Origin: Burkholderia sp. FERM BP-3421
GTDB lineage: Bacteria; Pseudomonadota; Gammaproteobacteria; Burkholderiales; Burkholderiaceae
Reading direction: 5' to 3'
DNA: 64,000 bases
NCBI RefSeq assembly: GCF_028657905.1
Contig: NZ_CP117779.1
Location: 1 to 64,000 of the forward strand
A program made the position numbers and the translations under genes. Shown here piece by piece: positions 25,601 through 35,000 of the stretch. The notes under the pieces were generated by a model. That model made no database searches. It was not told where the DNA came from and saw nothing but the letters and a program-made list of their open reading frames with translations. Position 1 is the stretch's first letter. Each line of letters begins with the position of its first letter.

Positions 25601-28518
25601 GCGACGGCATGGCGACGGGCGTTCGCGATGTGGTGCTGAGTACGCCGCTGCGCCTCGCCGAGGACGAGACGCGGATCATCCAGCTCATCGTGTCCGCGCG
25701 CTCGGGCGACGCGCGCCACTTTGCCATCCATAGCCGGTGCGCGGACCATCGTGCCGGGGCGGACTGGGTCGAGCATGCGCGTGGCGAGTTAGCGCCCGTC
25801 GCGCGCACGACGGATCTGCCGCCCGTCGACTCCGCCGATCCGCTCGTCGCGCATCTGGATGGCGACGCGCTGCGCACGCAGTTCGCCCAGCGCGGGCTCG
25901 GCTACGGCGGCAGATTCCAGGCCATCGCCGACGTGCGTCATGGCAAGCATCGGGCCGAGGCCACGCTCATCGACGGTGCGCCCGAAAACGGACTGGCGGT
26001 GCATCCCGGCCTGCTCGATGCGGCGCTGCAGGCAACCGCTGCCTGCCTGACCTATCAGCAGCGCGACGGCGCGTTCGTACCGCTCGCGTTCGACGAAATC
26101 GTGCTGTGCCAGGACGCGCGGCCGTTCACCGCATCGCAGGTGGCAGTCTGGCTCGATTGCGACGGCAGCGCACAGACGGATACGATCCGCGCCTCGCTGT
26201 GCCTGTTCGGGGCCGGTCGCACGCCCGTCATGATGGTGCGCGGGATGACGCTGCGCCGTCTCGCCGACCCTGCCGGGGGTGACGTCGCCGGCGAGGTGGA
26301 GCCGGAGGCGTACGCGGTCGAATGGGCGCCGGTCGACGCCGTCGCCGACCAGGAAAACCCAAGCGGTGTCTGGGTGCTCGTGGGCGCCGAAGCCGAGCGC
26401 GCGGCGCTCGCCGCGCGCTTCGCGCGCGACGGTGTCGGGATGACGTTCGTGCATGTCGACGGGAGCGCCGAACGCGAAACGATCGTCGCCGCGTTGCGCA
26501 CGGCGCCGGGGCCGTTGCGCGGGGCGCTGCGCATCGTGTCCGGCCTGGAAGAGACCCTCGACGCCGCGGCGCTCGCCGCGGTGGCCGCGCGCGTGGGCGC
26601 GCTGGCCGTGGCGCTCGCCGATGCGCCGCTGTCGCCGGATTTCAGACTCTGGCTCGTGACCGCCGGCGCGGGCAGTCCGGCCGACGATCCGGCGCCCGTC
26701 GTGCCGGCAGCCGGCGCTATCGCGGCACTCGGCCGCACGCTCGCCCTCGAATATCCGGATCTGCACTGCATCAATGTCGACCTGGCGCGCGGGACGCCGG
26801 CCGACGCAGCGGCCGACCTGCTGTGGCACGAGGTGGGGCGCAACGATGGCGAGAGCGATGTGTGTCTGCGTGCGCGCCGCTACGCGCTGCGCATGCGGCC
26901 CTGCGCCGACGACGACGGCCTCGCCGTACCGGCTGCGATGCCCTATCGGCTGGTCGCGTCGACGGACGGACGGGTCGAGTCGCTCGCGCTCGCCACATGC
27001 GATCAACCGGCAGTCGGACCGGGCGAGGTCGCGATCGAGGTGCGCTTCGCGGGCCTCAACTTCCGCGATGTGCTGCGCGTGCTCGGCAAACTGCCCGTGA
27101 GCGCGACAGGGATCGGCGGCGAACTGAGCGGCGTGATCCGCGCGGTTGGCGAGGGCGTGACGACGCTGCGCGTCGGCGATCGCGTCATGGCGATGGCCGA
27201 CGGGAGTTTCGCGTCGCACGTGGTCGTGAATGCCGATCATGTCGCGCCGATTCCCGACGATTGGTCGTTCGAAGCGGCGGCGACCGTGCCGGTCGCGTTC
27301 CTGACCGCGCACTATGCGCTGACGACGCTCGGCGGGCTCGCACGCGGACAACGGATCCTGATTCACGCGGCGGCCACGGGGGTCGGCCTTGCGGCCGTCC
27401 AGCTCGCGAAGCGCATGGGTCTCGACGTGTTCGCGACGGCGAGCCTGGGCAAACATCCCCTGCTGGCGCGGCTCGGCGTCACGCAGCGCTTCGATTCGCG
27501 CCGTCTCGGCTTCGCCGGACAGATTCTCGCGCAGACGGGCGGGCAGGGCGTCGACGCGGTGCTCAATGCGCTGGTCGGCGATTTCATTCCGGAAAGCCTG
27601 CGCGCGCTCGGCCCGTCGGGGATCTTCCTGGAAATGGGCAAAGCGGAGATCTGGACGCCCGAGCGTGTCGCCGCGCATCACCCGACCGCACGCTACGTGC
27701 CGTTCGACATCGCCGATGTACCCGCCGTCCGGATCGCGGCACTGTTTGCCGAATTGCGCGCGATGTTCGCAGGCGGCGAGCTTCAAGCGCTTCCACGCAC
27801 GGTCCACACCCTGCGTGCCGCGAGAACCGCGTTCCGCACCATGGCGCAGGGCCGCCATGTCGGCAAGATCGTCCTGCGGGTCGCGGACGATGAGAGCGAC
27901 GTGCTGTCCGCCGGAGCGACCTACCTCGTCACGGGCGCGAGCGGCGCACTGGGCCGGCAGGCCGCGCAATGGCTGGTCGAACGGGGCGCGCGATACGTGG
28001 TGCTGGCCGCGCGTACCCGCAACGCCGCGCTCGATGCGTTGCTCGACGCGTTGAGCGCGCGCGGAGCGCGATGCCGCTGGGTGCAGACCGACGTAGGTGT
28101 CGAAGCGGAGGTCGAGCGCCTGTTTTCCGTGCTCGAGAACGACTGGCCGCCGCTGCGCGGCGTGCTGCACATCGCCGGCGTGCTCGACGACGCACCGCTC
28201 GGCGCACTCGACGCGATGCGCTATCGCCGCGTGTTTGCGCCAAAGGTCGACGGTGCGCGCTGGCTCCACGCCAGGACTGAAGGCGCTGCACTCGATTTCT
28301 ATGTCGTCTATTCGTCGATCGCCTCGGTCCTGGGCGCGGCGGGGCAGGGCAACTACGCGGCGGCCAACGGCTATCTCGACACGCTGATCCAACATCGCCG
28401 CCGGCTGGGTCTACCCGGCCTCGGCGTGAACTGGGGCGGTGGGGCGGGGCCGGCATGGCCAGCGAGCTGGATGCCGGCGCGCTGCGCCGGCTGCGCGCGC
28501 AAGGGCAGTTCCTGCTGA
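22684..28518 (+). CDS. PKS module 2: KS-AT-DH-ER-KR, frame broken before the ACP
   Basis: From the GTG at 22684 the frame encodes 1,944 residues beginning with a docking-like helix (IAQALKLARERVEALERAQR). KS has TACSAS (about 197), EAHGTGT (333) and NIGHLE (374). AT has GHSLGEY (641) and HAFHSP (745), the malonyl type, and is virtually identical to the AT of the previous gene. DH has HRLFGSMLVP (about 947) and LLDAAL, so both catalytic residues are present. ER has GLNFRDVLRV and IHAAATGVGLAA. KR has VTGASGALG, GVLDDAP (B-type LDD) and YSSIAS...NYAAAN. After LGVNWGG the frame runs into nonsense and stops at 28518, while the true continuation with the ACP is in the frame of the next entry. A single missing base in the G-rich stretch 28434-28450 explains this. 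Predicted role: one malonyl extension with full reduction. Confidence 0.88.
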   Translation: MSTTQQRIAQALKLARERVEALERAQRQPLAIVGIGCRVPHDVAGPDAFWDMLSNGRDVTTEIPADRWDVEHFFDPDPSAPGKMYMRRGGFLDTVDQFEPGFFGISEREAISLDPQQRLLLEVSWEALEHAGIAPSSVRGAPCGVFMGVSWHDYERLAFGRDAARVDAYAGLGNTPSIAPGRLAYVLGAEGPTMLIDTACSASLVAIHEACQSLRLGECDMALAGGVALMLSPLSTVFCCKIRALSPTGRCHTFDAGADGYLRGEGAGVIVLKRLADARANGDRILAVIRGTAINHDGASSGLTVPNGRAQERLLEAALKDAGVGADAIGYVEAHGTGTPLGDPIELAALSKVYGRARPAGQLLPVGSVKTNIGHLEAAAGVAGLIKAVLMLQHQQIPASLNFTHPNPRFDWAGSGLTVPTRLTAAGDAPLGMIGVSSFGFSGTNAHAILEAAPEVAREARPAGRGVQVLTLSARSEAALRAQATNYAAFIERSDADLASVCYTANTGRSAFEQRAAWVVRESGELVTRLRDFGAGGALPALMRGVYRNRRPRVAMLFTGQGAQYAGMGRELYEREPVFRAALDACAELLKDELETGLLDVMYGESTALLDRTDYTQPALFALGYALRVTWESWGVTPQVVMGHSLGEYMAAQAAGVLTLEGGLKLVAQRGRLMQRLCEGGSMLSVSLDEQTLRERLSGEGATEGVIAALNGPLQQVVAGRAEAIDALQAKLEQDGIHTDRLPGSHAFHSPLVDPMLDAYRASLESTLLSAPRVALVSNVSGALAGAEVGTPAYWLKHTRQAVRFGQGIEALAAQGVDVLLEIGPRPTLVALARQTLGPDSEQVSLASLRSGKGDVQQMLESAAALHVRGAALDWAALHALDRPVKIGLPTYPFQRKRYWVEPDGHEVAGSTPGSVSSGLGTRVEVADGTTVFELHCGAHSHACLRDHRLFGSMLVPGSFYLSLALEACDALGDGMATGVRDVVLSTPLRLAEDETRIIQLIVSARSGDARHFAIHSRCADHRAGADWVEHARGELAPVARTTDLPPVDSADPLVAHLDGDALRTQFAQRGLGYGGRFQAIADVRHGKHRAEATLIDGAPENGLAVHPGLLDAALQATAACLTYQQRDGAFVPLAFDEIVLCQDARPFTASQVAVWLDCDGSAQTDTIRASLCLFGAGRTPVMMVRGMTLRRLADPAGGDVAGEVEPEAYAVEWAPVDAVADQENPSGVWVLVGAEAERAALAARFARDGVGMTFVHVDGSAERETIVAALRTAPGPLRGALRIVSGLEETLDAAALAAVAARVGALAVALADAPLSPDFRLWLVTAGAGSPADDPAPVVPAAGAIAALGRTLALEYPDLHCINVDLARGTPADAAADLLWHEVGRNDGESDVCLRARRYALRMRPCADDDGLAVPAAMPYRLVASTDGRVESLALATCDQPAVGPGEVAIEVRFAGLNFRDVLRVLGKLPVSATGIGGELSGVIRAVGEGVTTLRVGDRVMAMADGSFASHVVVNADHVAPIPDDWSFEAAATVPVAFLTAHYALTTLGGLARGQRILIHAAATGVGLAAVQLAKRMGLDVFATASLGKHPLLARLGVTQRFDSRRLGFAGQILAQTGGQGVDAVLNALVGDFIPESLRALGPSGIFLEMGKAEIWTPERVAAHHPTARYVPFDIADVPAVRIAALFAELRAMFAGGELQALPRTVHTLRAARTAFRTMAQGRHVGKIVLRVADDESDVLSAGATYLVTGASGALGRQAAQWLVERGARYVVLAARTRNAALDALLDALSARGARCRWVQTDVGVEAEVERLFSVLENDWPPLRGVLHIAGVLDDAPLGALDAMRYRRVFAPKVDGARWLHARTEGAALDFYVVYSSIASVLGAAGQGNYAAANGYLDTLIQHRRRLGLPGLGVNWGGGAGPAWPASWMPARCAGCARKGSSC
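24009..25385 (+). repeat. Direct repeat copy B, encoding the AT domain (1,377 bp)
   Basis: The partner of 18401-19777, differing at one silent base (25131). Flanks differ: the KS upstream ends SSFGFSG against SSFGIGG in copy A, and the DH downstream is unrelated apart from family resemblance. The sharp edges at domain borders show that exactly one linker-AT unit was copied. Confidence 0.95.
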
Positions 28519-29075
28519 GGCCGGCGAGCGGCATGGCCGCCCTTGCGCGGGGGCTCTGCGCGCCCGCGCCGCAGGTCGCGGTGATCGCGGCGGACTGGTC
28601 CCGGGTGGAGCAGGCGCGTCGCGCGCGGTCGTCGCTGCTGGCGGATCTGCGACGTTCTGCGGCGCAGCAGCCGGCGGCGTCGACCGCGACGCCGACGCAC
28701 GACATGGATCCGCGCGCACTGGTCGACCAGGCCGTGCGCAAGGTCACGGGCACCCGGGCTTCGACACGACTCGACGCCCATCTGTCGTTGCGTGACCTGG
28801 GCCTGGATTCCCTGATGGCGATGGAACTGCGCAACGAGCTGTGCGCGCTCACGGGCCGCCGTCTGGCGCCCACGATCGCCTTCGACTATCCCAGCATCGA
28901 CGCGCTCGCGACGCATCTTGCCTCGCTCGCGACGGGGCTATCCGCCGCCGCCGCGACCGCCGCGCCTCCCGACCCGGCGCAGGGCGAGACCGCCCCGCCG
29001 GTCGATCTGTCCGCGGACGAGCTGTATGCGCGGCTCAATCAGGAAATCACTGCATTGGAAGGACACCTGTCATGA
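28455..29075 (+). CDS. C-terminal part of PKS module 2: KR tail and ACP
   Basis: A 206-residue frame that continues the preceding PKS in the -1 frame. Residues 1-60 match the end of a KR/post-KR linker (MASELDAGALRRLRAQGQF). An ACP with LSLRDLGLDSLMAMELR follows, then a C-terminal docking-like helix (SADELYARLNQEITALEGHL). The ATG at 28455 is internal to the normal protein and has no strong ribosome site. If the frameshift is real, module 2 is split into two polypeptides or dead. If it is a sequence error, the whole gene is 22684-29075 and encodes about 2,130 residues. It overlaps the next PKS by ATGA. Confidence 0.82.
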   Translation: MASELDAGALRRLRAQGQFLLRPASGMAALARGLCAPAPQVAVIAADWSRVEQARRARSSLLADLRRSAAQQPAASTATPTHDMDPRALVDQAVRKVTGTRASTRLDAHLSLRDLGLDSLMAMELRNELCALTGRRLAPTIAFDYPSIDALATHLASLATGLSAAAATAAPPDPAQGETAPPVDLSADELYARLNQEITALEGHLS

Positions 29076-32000
29076 CGGTAACGGATGCGCAATCCCCGCT
29101 GGTGCGCGCGCTCTCGGCACTCGAGCGCAGTCGGCTCAAGCTGGAGGCGGTTGAACGCGAGCGCTCGGAGCCGATCGCGATCGTCGGCGCGGCGTGCCGC
29201 CTGCCGGGCGGCGTCGTGGATCTCGACAGCTTCTGGACGCTGCTCGAACGCGGCGGCGATGCCGTGTCCGGCTTGCCGGAGACGCGCTGGAACACGACCG
29301 GCCTGTTCGACCGGAATCGCAATGCGGCGGGGGCGGTCTACAGCAACGCGATGGCCGTGCTCGACGGCGCCGACCGCTTCGACCACGCCGCGTTCGGCAT
29401 TTCAGCGCGGGAAGCCGAACGCATGGAGCCCCAGCAGCGGCAGCTACTGGAAGTGTCGTTCGAGGCGCTCGACCACGCCGGGCTGAACGTCGAGGGACTG
29501 CGCGACAGCGATACGGGCGTCTTCGTCGGCATCTGCCCGAACGATTTCACGCACCGGTTCGCGATCGAGTCGGCCGATCCCTACTCGGCGACCGGCGCGT
29601 CGCTCGCGACGGCGTCCGGCCGGCTGGCCTACGTGTTCGGCTTTCAGGGGCCGGCGCTCAGTATCGATACCGCCTGCTCGTCGTCGCTGGTCGCGCTGCA
29701 CCTCGCCTGTCAGGCGCTGCGTAAGCGCGAGACGGGTCTCGCGCTCGTGGGCGGCGTTCATGTGAGCGCGGGGCCCGAGTCGTCGGTGGCGCTCGCGAAA
29801 CTCAACGCGTTGTCGCCGAGCGGTCGTTGCCGCGCGTTCTCCGCCGATGCGGATGGGTACGTGCGCGGCGAGGGCTGTATCGTCGTGGTGCTCAAGCGCT
29901 TGAGCGACGCCGTGCGCGATGGCGACCGGATCCTCGCCTCGGTGCGCGAGACGGCGATCAACCAGGATGGTCGAAGCAATGGCCTGACCGCGCCCAACCG
30001 GCTCGCGCAGACCGAGCTGCTGCGCTCCTGCCTGTCGCGCGCGAAGCTGAAGCCGCACGACGTCGGTTATCTGGAGGCGCACGGCACCGGAACCGAACTG
30101 GGCGATCCGATCGAACTCGCCGCCGCGGCGACGGCTTATGGCGTCGATCGGGAGGATCCGCTCTGGGTCGGGTCCGCGAAGACCAACATCGGTCATCTGG
30201 AGGCCGGCGCGGGCCTGGCCGGACTGCTGCGCGCGGTGCTCGCGCTGCGGCACGCGACGATTCCGCCGAACCTGCACCTGAACGGACTCAACCCGCATTT
30301 CGACTGGGATGCCGAGCGGCTGCGGGTGCCGACGACGCTGACGCCGTTTCCGCTCAATCCGTCCGGTAGCCGGATCGCCGGCGTGAGCTCGTTCGGCTTC
30401 AGCGGCACTAACGCGCACGCGCTCGTGGAGCAGGCGCCGGCGCCTGCCGAGGCCGAGGCGCCGGCGTCCGGCGAGGAGGACGCGGTGTTTTTGAGCGCCG
30501 CTTCGGACGCCGGGTTGCGCGACCAGGCGCGGCGTTTCGCGCGCCGCTTGACCGAGACGCCCTCGCGCTGGCGCGAGGTATGTCACACGGCGCGTGCGCG
30601 CAGCAATGCGCAGGCGCTGCGCATCGCCGTCGCGGGACGCGACGCGAACGATCTGGCCACGCAGCTGACGGCATTCGCGGACGGCGCACCCGTGGCGGAC
30701 CTGACACGCGGCGCATGTCTGCCGGACGGGCGCGGCGTGGTCGCGGTGTTTTCCGGGCAAGGGGCTCAGTGGGTCGGGATGGGTCGCGAGCTGTACGCGA
30801 CACGCGGCGCCTTCGCGGACACGTTCGACGCGTGCGCACAGGCAATCGAGCGTCATTCCGGACGCGTGATGCGCGACGCGCTGGCGGCCGACGAAGCGGC
30901 ATTTTCGACGCTGGATGTCGCCACCGTGCAGCCGCTGATCTTTTCGGTCGCGGTCGCGCTCGCCGCGCATCTGCGTGCGCTGGGCCTGCGCTTCGATGCG
31001 CTCGTCGGACAGAGCATGGGCGAGGTCAGCGCGGCGACCGTCGCCGGCGCGCTGTCGATCGACGATGGCGCCCGCATCATCTGCGAACGCAGCCGGCTGG
31101 GCGCCACCGTCAAGGGCGGCGCCATGGCGATGGTGGCGCTGAGTCGCGACGAGGTCGAGGCGCGCGTGACCGCCGAGGCGCGGGCCGTCACCCTGGCCGC
31201 CTGCAACGGGCCCGCCTCGACGCTGGTGTCCGGCACGCAGGACGAGATCGACGCGCTCGTCGTCGCGTGGCAGGCTGCGGGCGTGTTCTGCCGCAGGCTG
31301 CGGGTCGACTATGCATCGCACAGCGCGTTCATGGAACCGTTGCTGGCGCCACTGAAGGCCGCGCTCGCGAACATTGCGCCGCGTGCCGGCGCGTTGCCGC
31401 TGTATTCGACCGTCACGGCCGCCGAGATCGACGGGGCCGCGCTGACGCCCGACTACTGGGCGGCCAATCTGCGGCAACCCGTGCTGCTCTATCCCACCCT
31501 GGAAAAGCTGATTGCGCTCGGCTACCGGCTGTTCGTGGAAATCTCGCCCCGGCCGGCACTGAGTGCGTCGATCGAGGATGCGCTGGCGCAGGCGGGCGTC
31601 GAAGGATGCGTTGTGTGCGCAATGAGTGATGGAGCGCCTCAGCAGCGCACGGCGCTGCTGGCCGCCGGCCTCGTGTTCGCCCACGGCGCACGCCTGGAGG
31701 TCCGACGCACGCCGGCCTGGATGACGGAGATTCCGGCGCGCAGCTGGGACCACGTCGAATTTCCCCTGCCTGCCTATCGGCGCACGGCGGGCGTGGACGG
31801 CCGCACGGATGCGATCCTTGACGCGCCGCGCATGATCGCCGGTCAGACCGGCGTCGCGATGGCCGAAGGCAGCGTGAGCATCGACCATCCGCTCGTCGCG
31901 CAGCATCGTGTCGACGGCAGCGCGCTGCTGCCCGGCATGGGCTTCCTGAGCCTGGTGCTGCGTGCCGCGCGCGCGCGTTGGCCAACGCGCAACCTGTCGC

Positions 32001-35000
32001 TCACGGAAGTGGCCTTCCGCCAGGTGCTCGCCGTTCGCGACGATGCCCCCGCGCCGCGTTCGCTGCAGCTCGTGCTGGTCGATCAATCTCCGGACGCCGC
32101 GGGCTGGCGCATGAGCAGCCGGGACGACGAGCACGATGAACGCTGGATCGAGCACGCGAGCGGCAACGTGGCTCACGACGCTGGTCCGCTGGATGACGCC
32201 GGACTGCCCGCGCTCGCCGAAGTCAGGGCGCGCCTGCATGACGAGGTGGACGGCGTCACGCTATACGACGCGCTCGACGCGACGGGGCTGCAATACGGCC
32301 CGCGCTTTCGTCGCGTGGCCCGGCTCGGGTGGGGGGACAACGCCTTTGTCGCGCAACTTGCCGCCGCGACGGAGCCGGAGGGTGGTGAGGCTCGCCTGGA
32401 CGCCTTCAGTCTGGATGCCTGTCTGCACGGGCTGGCCTGGCTCGGCTCCCGGCGTGGTGAACATGCGCAGGTGCCGGTGTCCGTCGCCAGCGTCGCGATT
32501 GCCGCGAGCGCCGGTGCGCCCGCGTGGGTCTACGGCGTGCGCACGGGCGACGGCGCGGCCTCCACGGCCGATCTGGTCGTGTGGGATGCGGCAGGGCGGG
32601 TAATCGCGCGTATCGTCGGCCTGCGGGCCCTGAATCCGGACCGCGCCCGCGCATCGCTGCCCGCGCAGGGACGCTGGCTGCACGCCCAGACATGGATCGA
32701 GCAGCCGATACCGGTGGCTGAAGCCGCTGCGGCACGCGATTGGCTGATCGTCGCCGCGAACGGCGACGTGTCCGGGCCGTGGCTCGCGCGCCTGCAGGCG
32801 TGTCTCGGCGCGACGCTGCTCCCATGGCGGGCGGGCGAACACGAGCCGTTTCCGATGGCCGCGTTCCGTGCGTGGGCGCAAGCGGATGGGGACGCGGCGC
32901 GGGAGGTCGTCTGGCTGGGCGACAGCGTGGAGCGCGCGCTCTCGGACGATTGCCAGGGCGAACCGACGCTGCATGCGAGCATCGATGCGCTCGCCATGGC
33001 GCAGGCCATGCTGGGCGCCTTCGACGGCCGGCCGGCGCCACGTCTCACGTTCGTGTCCGCGGGCGCACAAAGCGTCGCCGGCGGTGCGCCGGCGCGCGCG
33101 ACGCTGGGCGACGCGGGTCTCTGGGGATTCGCCCGCGCCGTGTCGGCGGAGCATGCGCACTGGCGCCTGCGCTGCATCGACCTCGACCCTGCCGACATAC
33201 GCCGGCAGGCTGACCGCCTGGCCGACGAGCTCGTCGGCGGTGGCGGGGAGACGGAGGTCGCGTTGCGCGAGGCGCGCTGGGTTGGCCGGCTCGCTCGCCA
33301 GCCGCTTGGCGAGGAGCGTGCAGCGAGCGCGCGACTCGCGGGCGAGCCCTATCGCGTACAGATCGACCGGCCCGGCGTGTTGGGTTCGCTGACACTGCGG
33401 GCCACGCAGCGGCTCGAGCCCGCGCCCGGCGAAGTGGAGATCGAGATCGACGCGGCGGCGCTCAATTTCGCCGACGTCATGCGGGCCATGGGCTTTTTCC
33501 TGGGCGAACAGGAACACCGGGTGACGCTGGGAAGCGAATGTGCCGGCATCGTGTCGCGTGTCGGCCCCGGCGTCTCGGGCATACGCATGGGGCAGCCGGT
33601 GGTCGCGATCGGCGCGCATTGTTTCGCGAGCCACGTGTGTGTCGACGCCGCGCTCGTGGCGACGCGTCCCGACACGCTGTCGGCCGCGGACGCGGCCGGC
33701 TTGCCCATTGCGTCGATGACCGCGTGGTACGCGCTGAAGGAAGTGGCGTCGCTCCGGGCGGGGGAGCGGGTGCTGATCCACTCGGCCAGCGGAGGAACCG
33801 GACTGGCGGCCGTGCAGCTTGCGCTGTCGATAGGCGCCGAAGTGATCGCGACGGCCGGCAGCGAATCCAAGCGCGAGATGCTGCGCGGGATGGGCGTGCG
33901 GCACGTCTTCGATTCACGCAGCGCGGCCTTCGAACGCGCGACCCTCGATGCGACGGGCGGGCAGGGGGTCGACGTGGTGCTCAATTCGCTGACGGGCGTG
34001 GCGATCGAGCAGAATCTGCGGGTGCTGGCCGCCGACGGCTGGTTCCTCGAACTGGGCAAGCGCGATATCTACGAAGACGGCCGCCTGTCACTGCGGCATT
34101 TCAAGAAGCGGATCCGCTTCGTGGCGATCGATCTGAGCGGATTGCAGCGTGAACGGCCCGAGCAGTTCGCTGCGTTGTTCCGGCGGGTCATGGATGCATT
34201 CGTCGCGGGCGCGGTTGCGCCGCTCCCGACCACGATCGTGCCCGTGTCGCGCGCGGCGGAAGCGTTTCAGCGGATGGCGTCGGCCCAGCACGTCGGCAAG
34301 CTCGTCCTGACGATGCGCGATCCCGACATCACGCTTGCCGAGCCGGGCGGAACCGCCCCCTTGCTGCGCGGTACCCATCTCATCACGGGTGGGACAGGCG
34401 GCCTGGGGGCCGCGCTGGCCGGATGGCTGGTCGAGAACGGCGTGCGGCGGATCGTCCTGATAGGGCGCTCGGCGGAGGGCGAGGCGGGGCGTGCGCTGGC
34501 GGAACGCCTGCGTCGGCAAGGCGCCGAAGTGCGCACGGTCGCGCTCGACGTGACCTCGCGCGCCGCGCTCGCGCGCGAACTCGAGGCGATCGAGGCCGGG
34601 TTCGGCCCACTGCGCGGCGTCTATCACCTGGCCGGCGTACTGAGAGACGGACTGGTCGATACCCAGACGCCCGATGCATACCGGCACGTGCTGGAGCCGA
34701 AGGTCGATGGCGCATGGCACCTTCACGAACTGACGGCCGGGCGCGAACTCGATCACTTCGTCCTGTATTCGTCGGCGGCCGCACTGCTGCCATCGCCGTC
34801 GCAAGCCAGCTATGCCGCGGCAAATGCGTTCCTTGACGCGCTCGCGAGTCATCGGCGCGCGAGCGGCCTGCCGGCACTCAGCGTGCAGTGGGGACCTTTC
34901 TCGGATGCGGGACTGGCTGCGGCGCGCGACGAACGCGGTGCGCGCCTGGCGGAACGCGGGGCGGCCAGCCTGACCACCGGCGAAGCCCATGGCTATCTGG

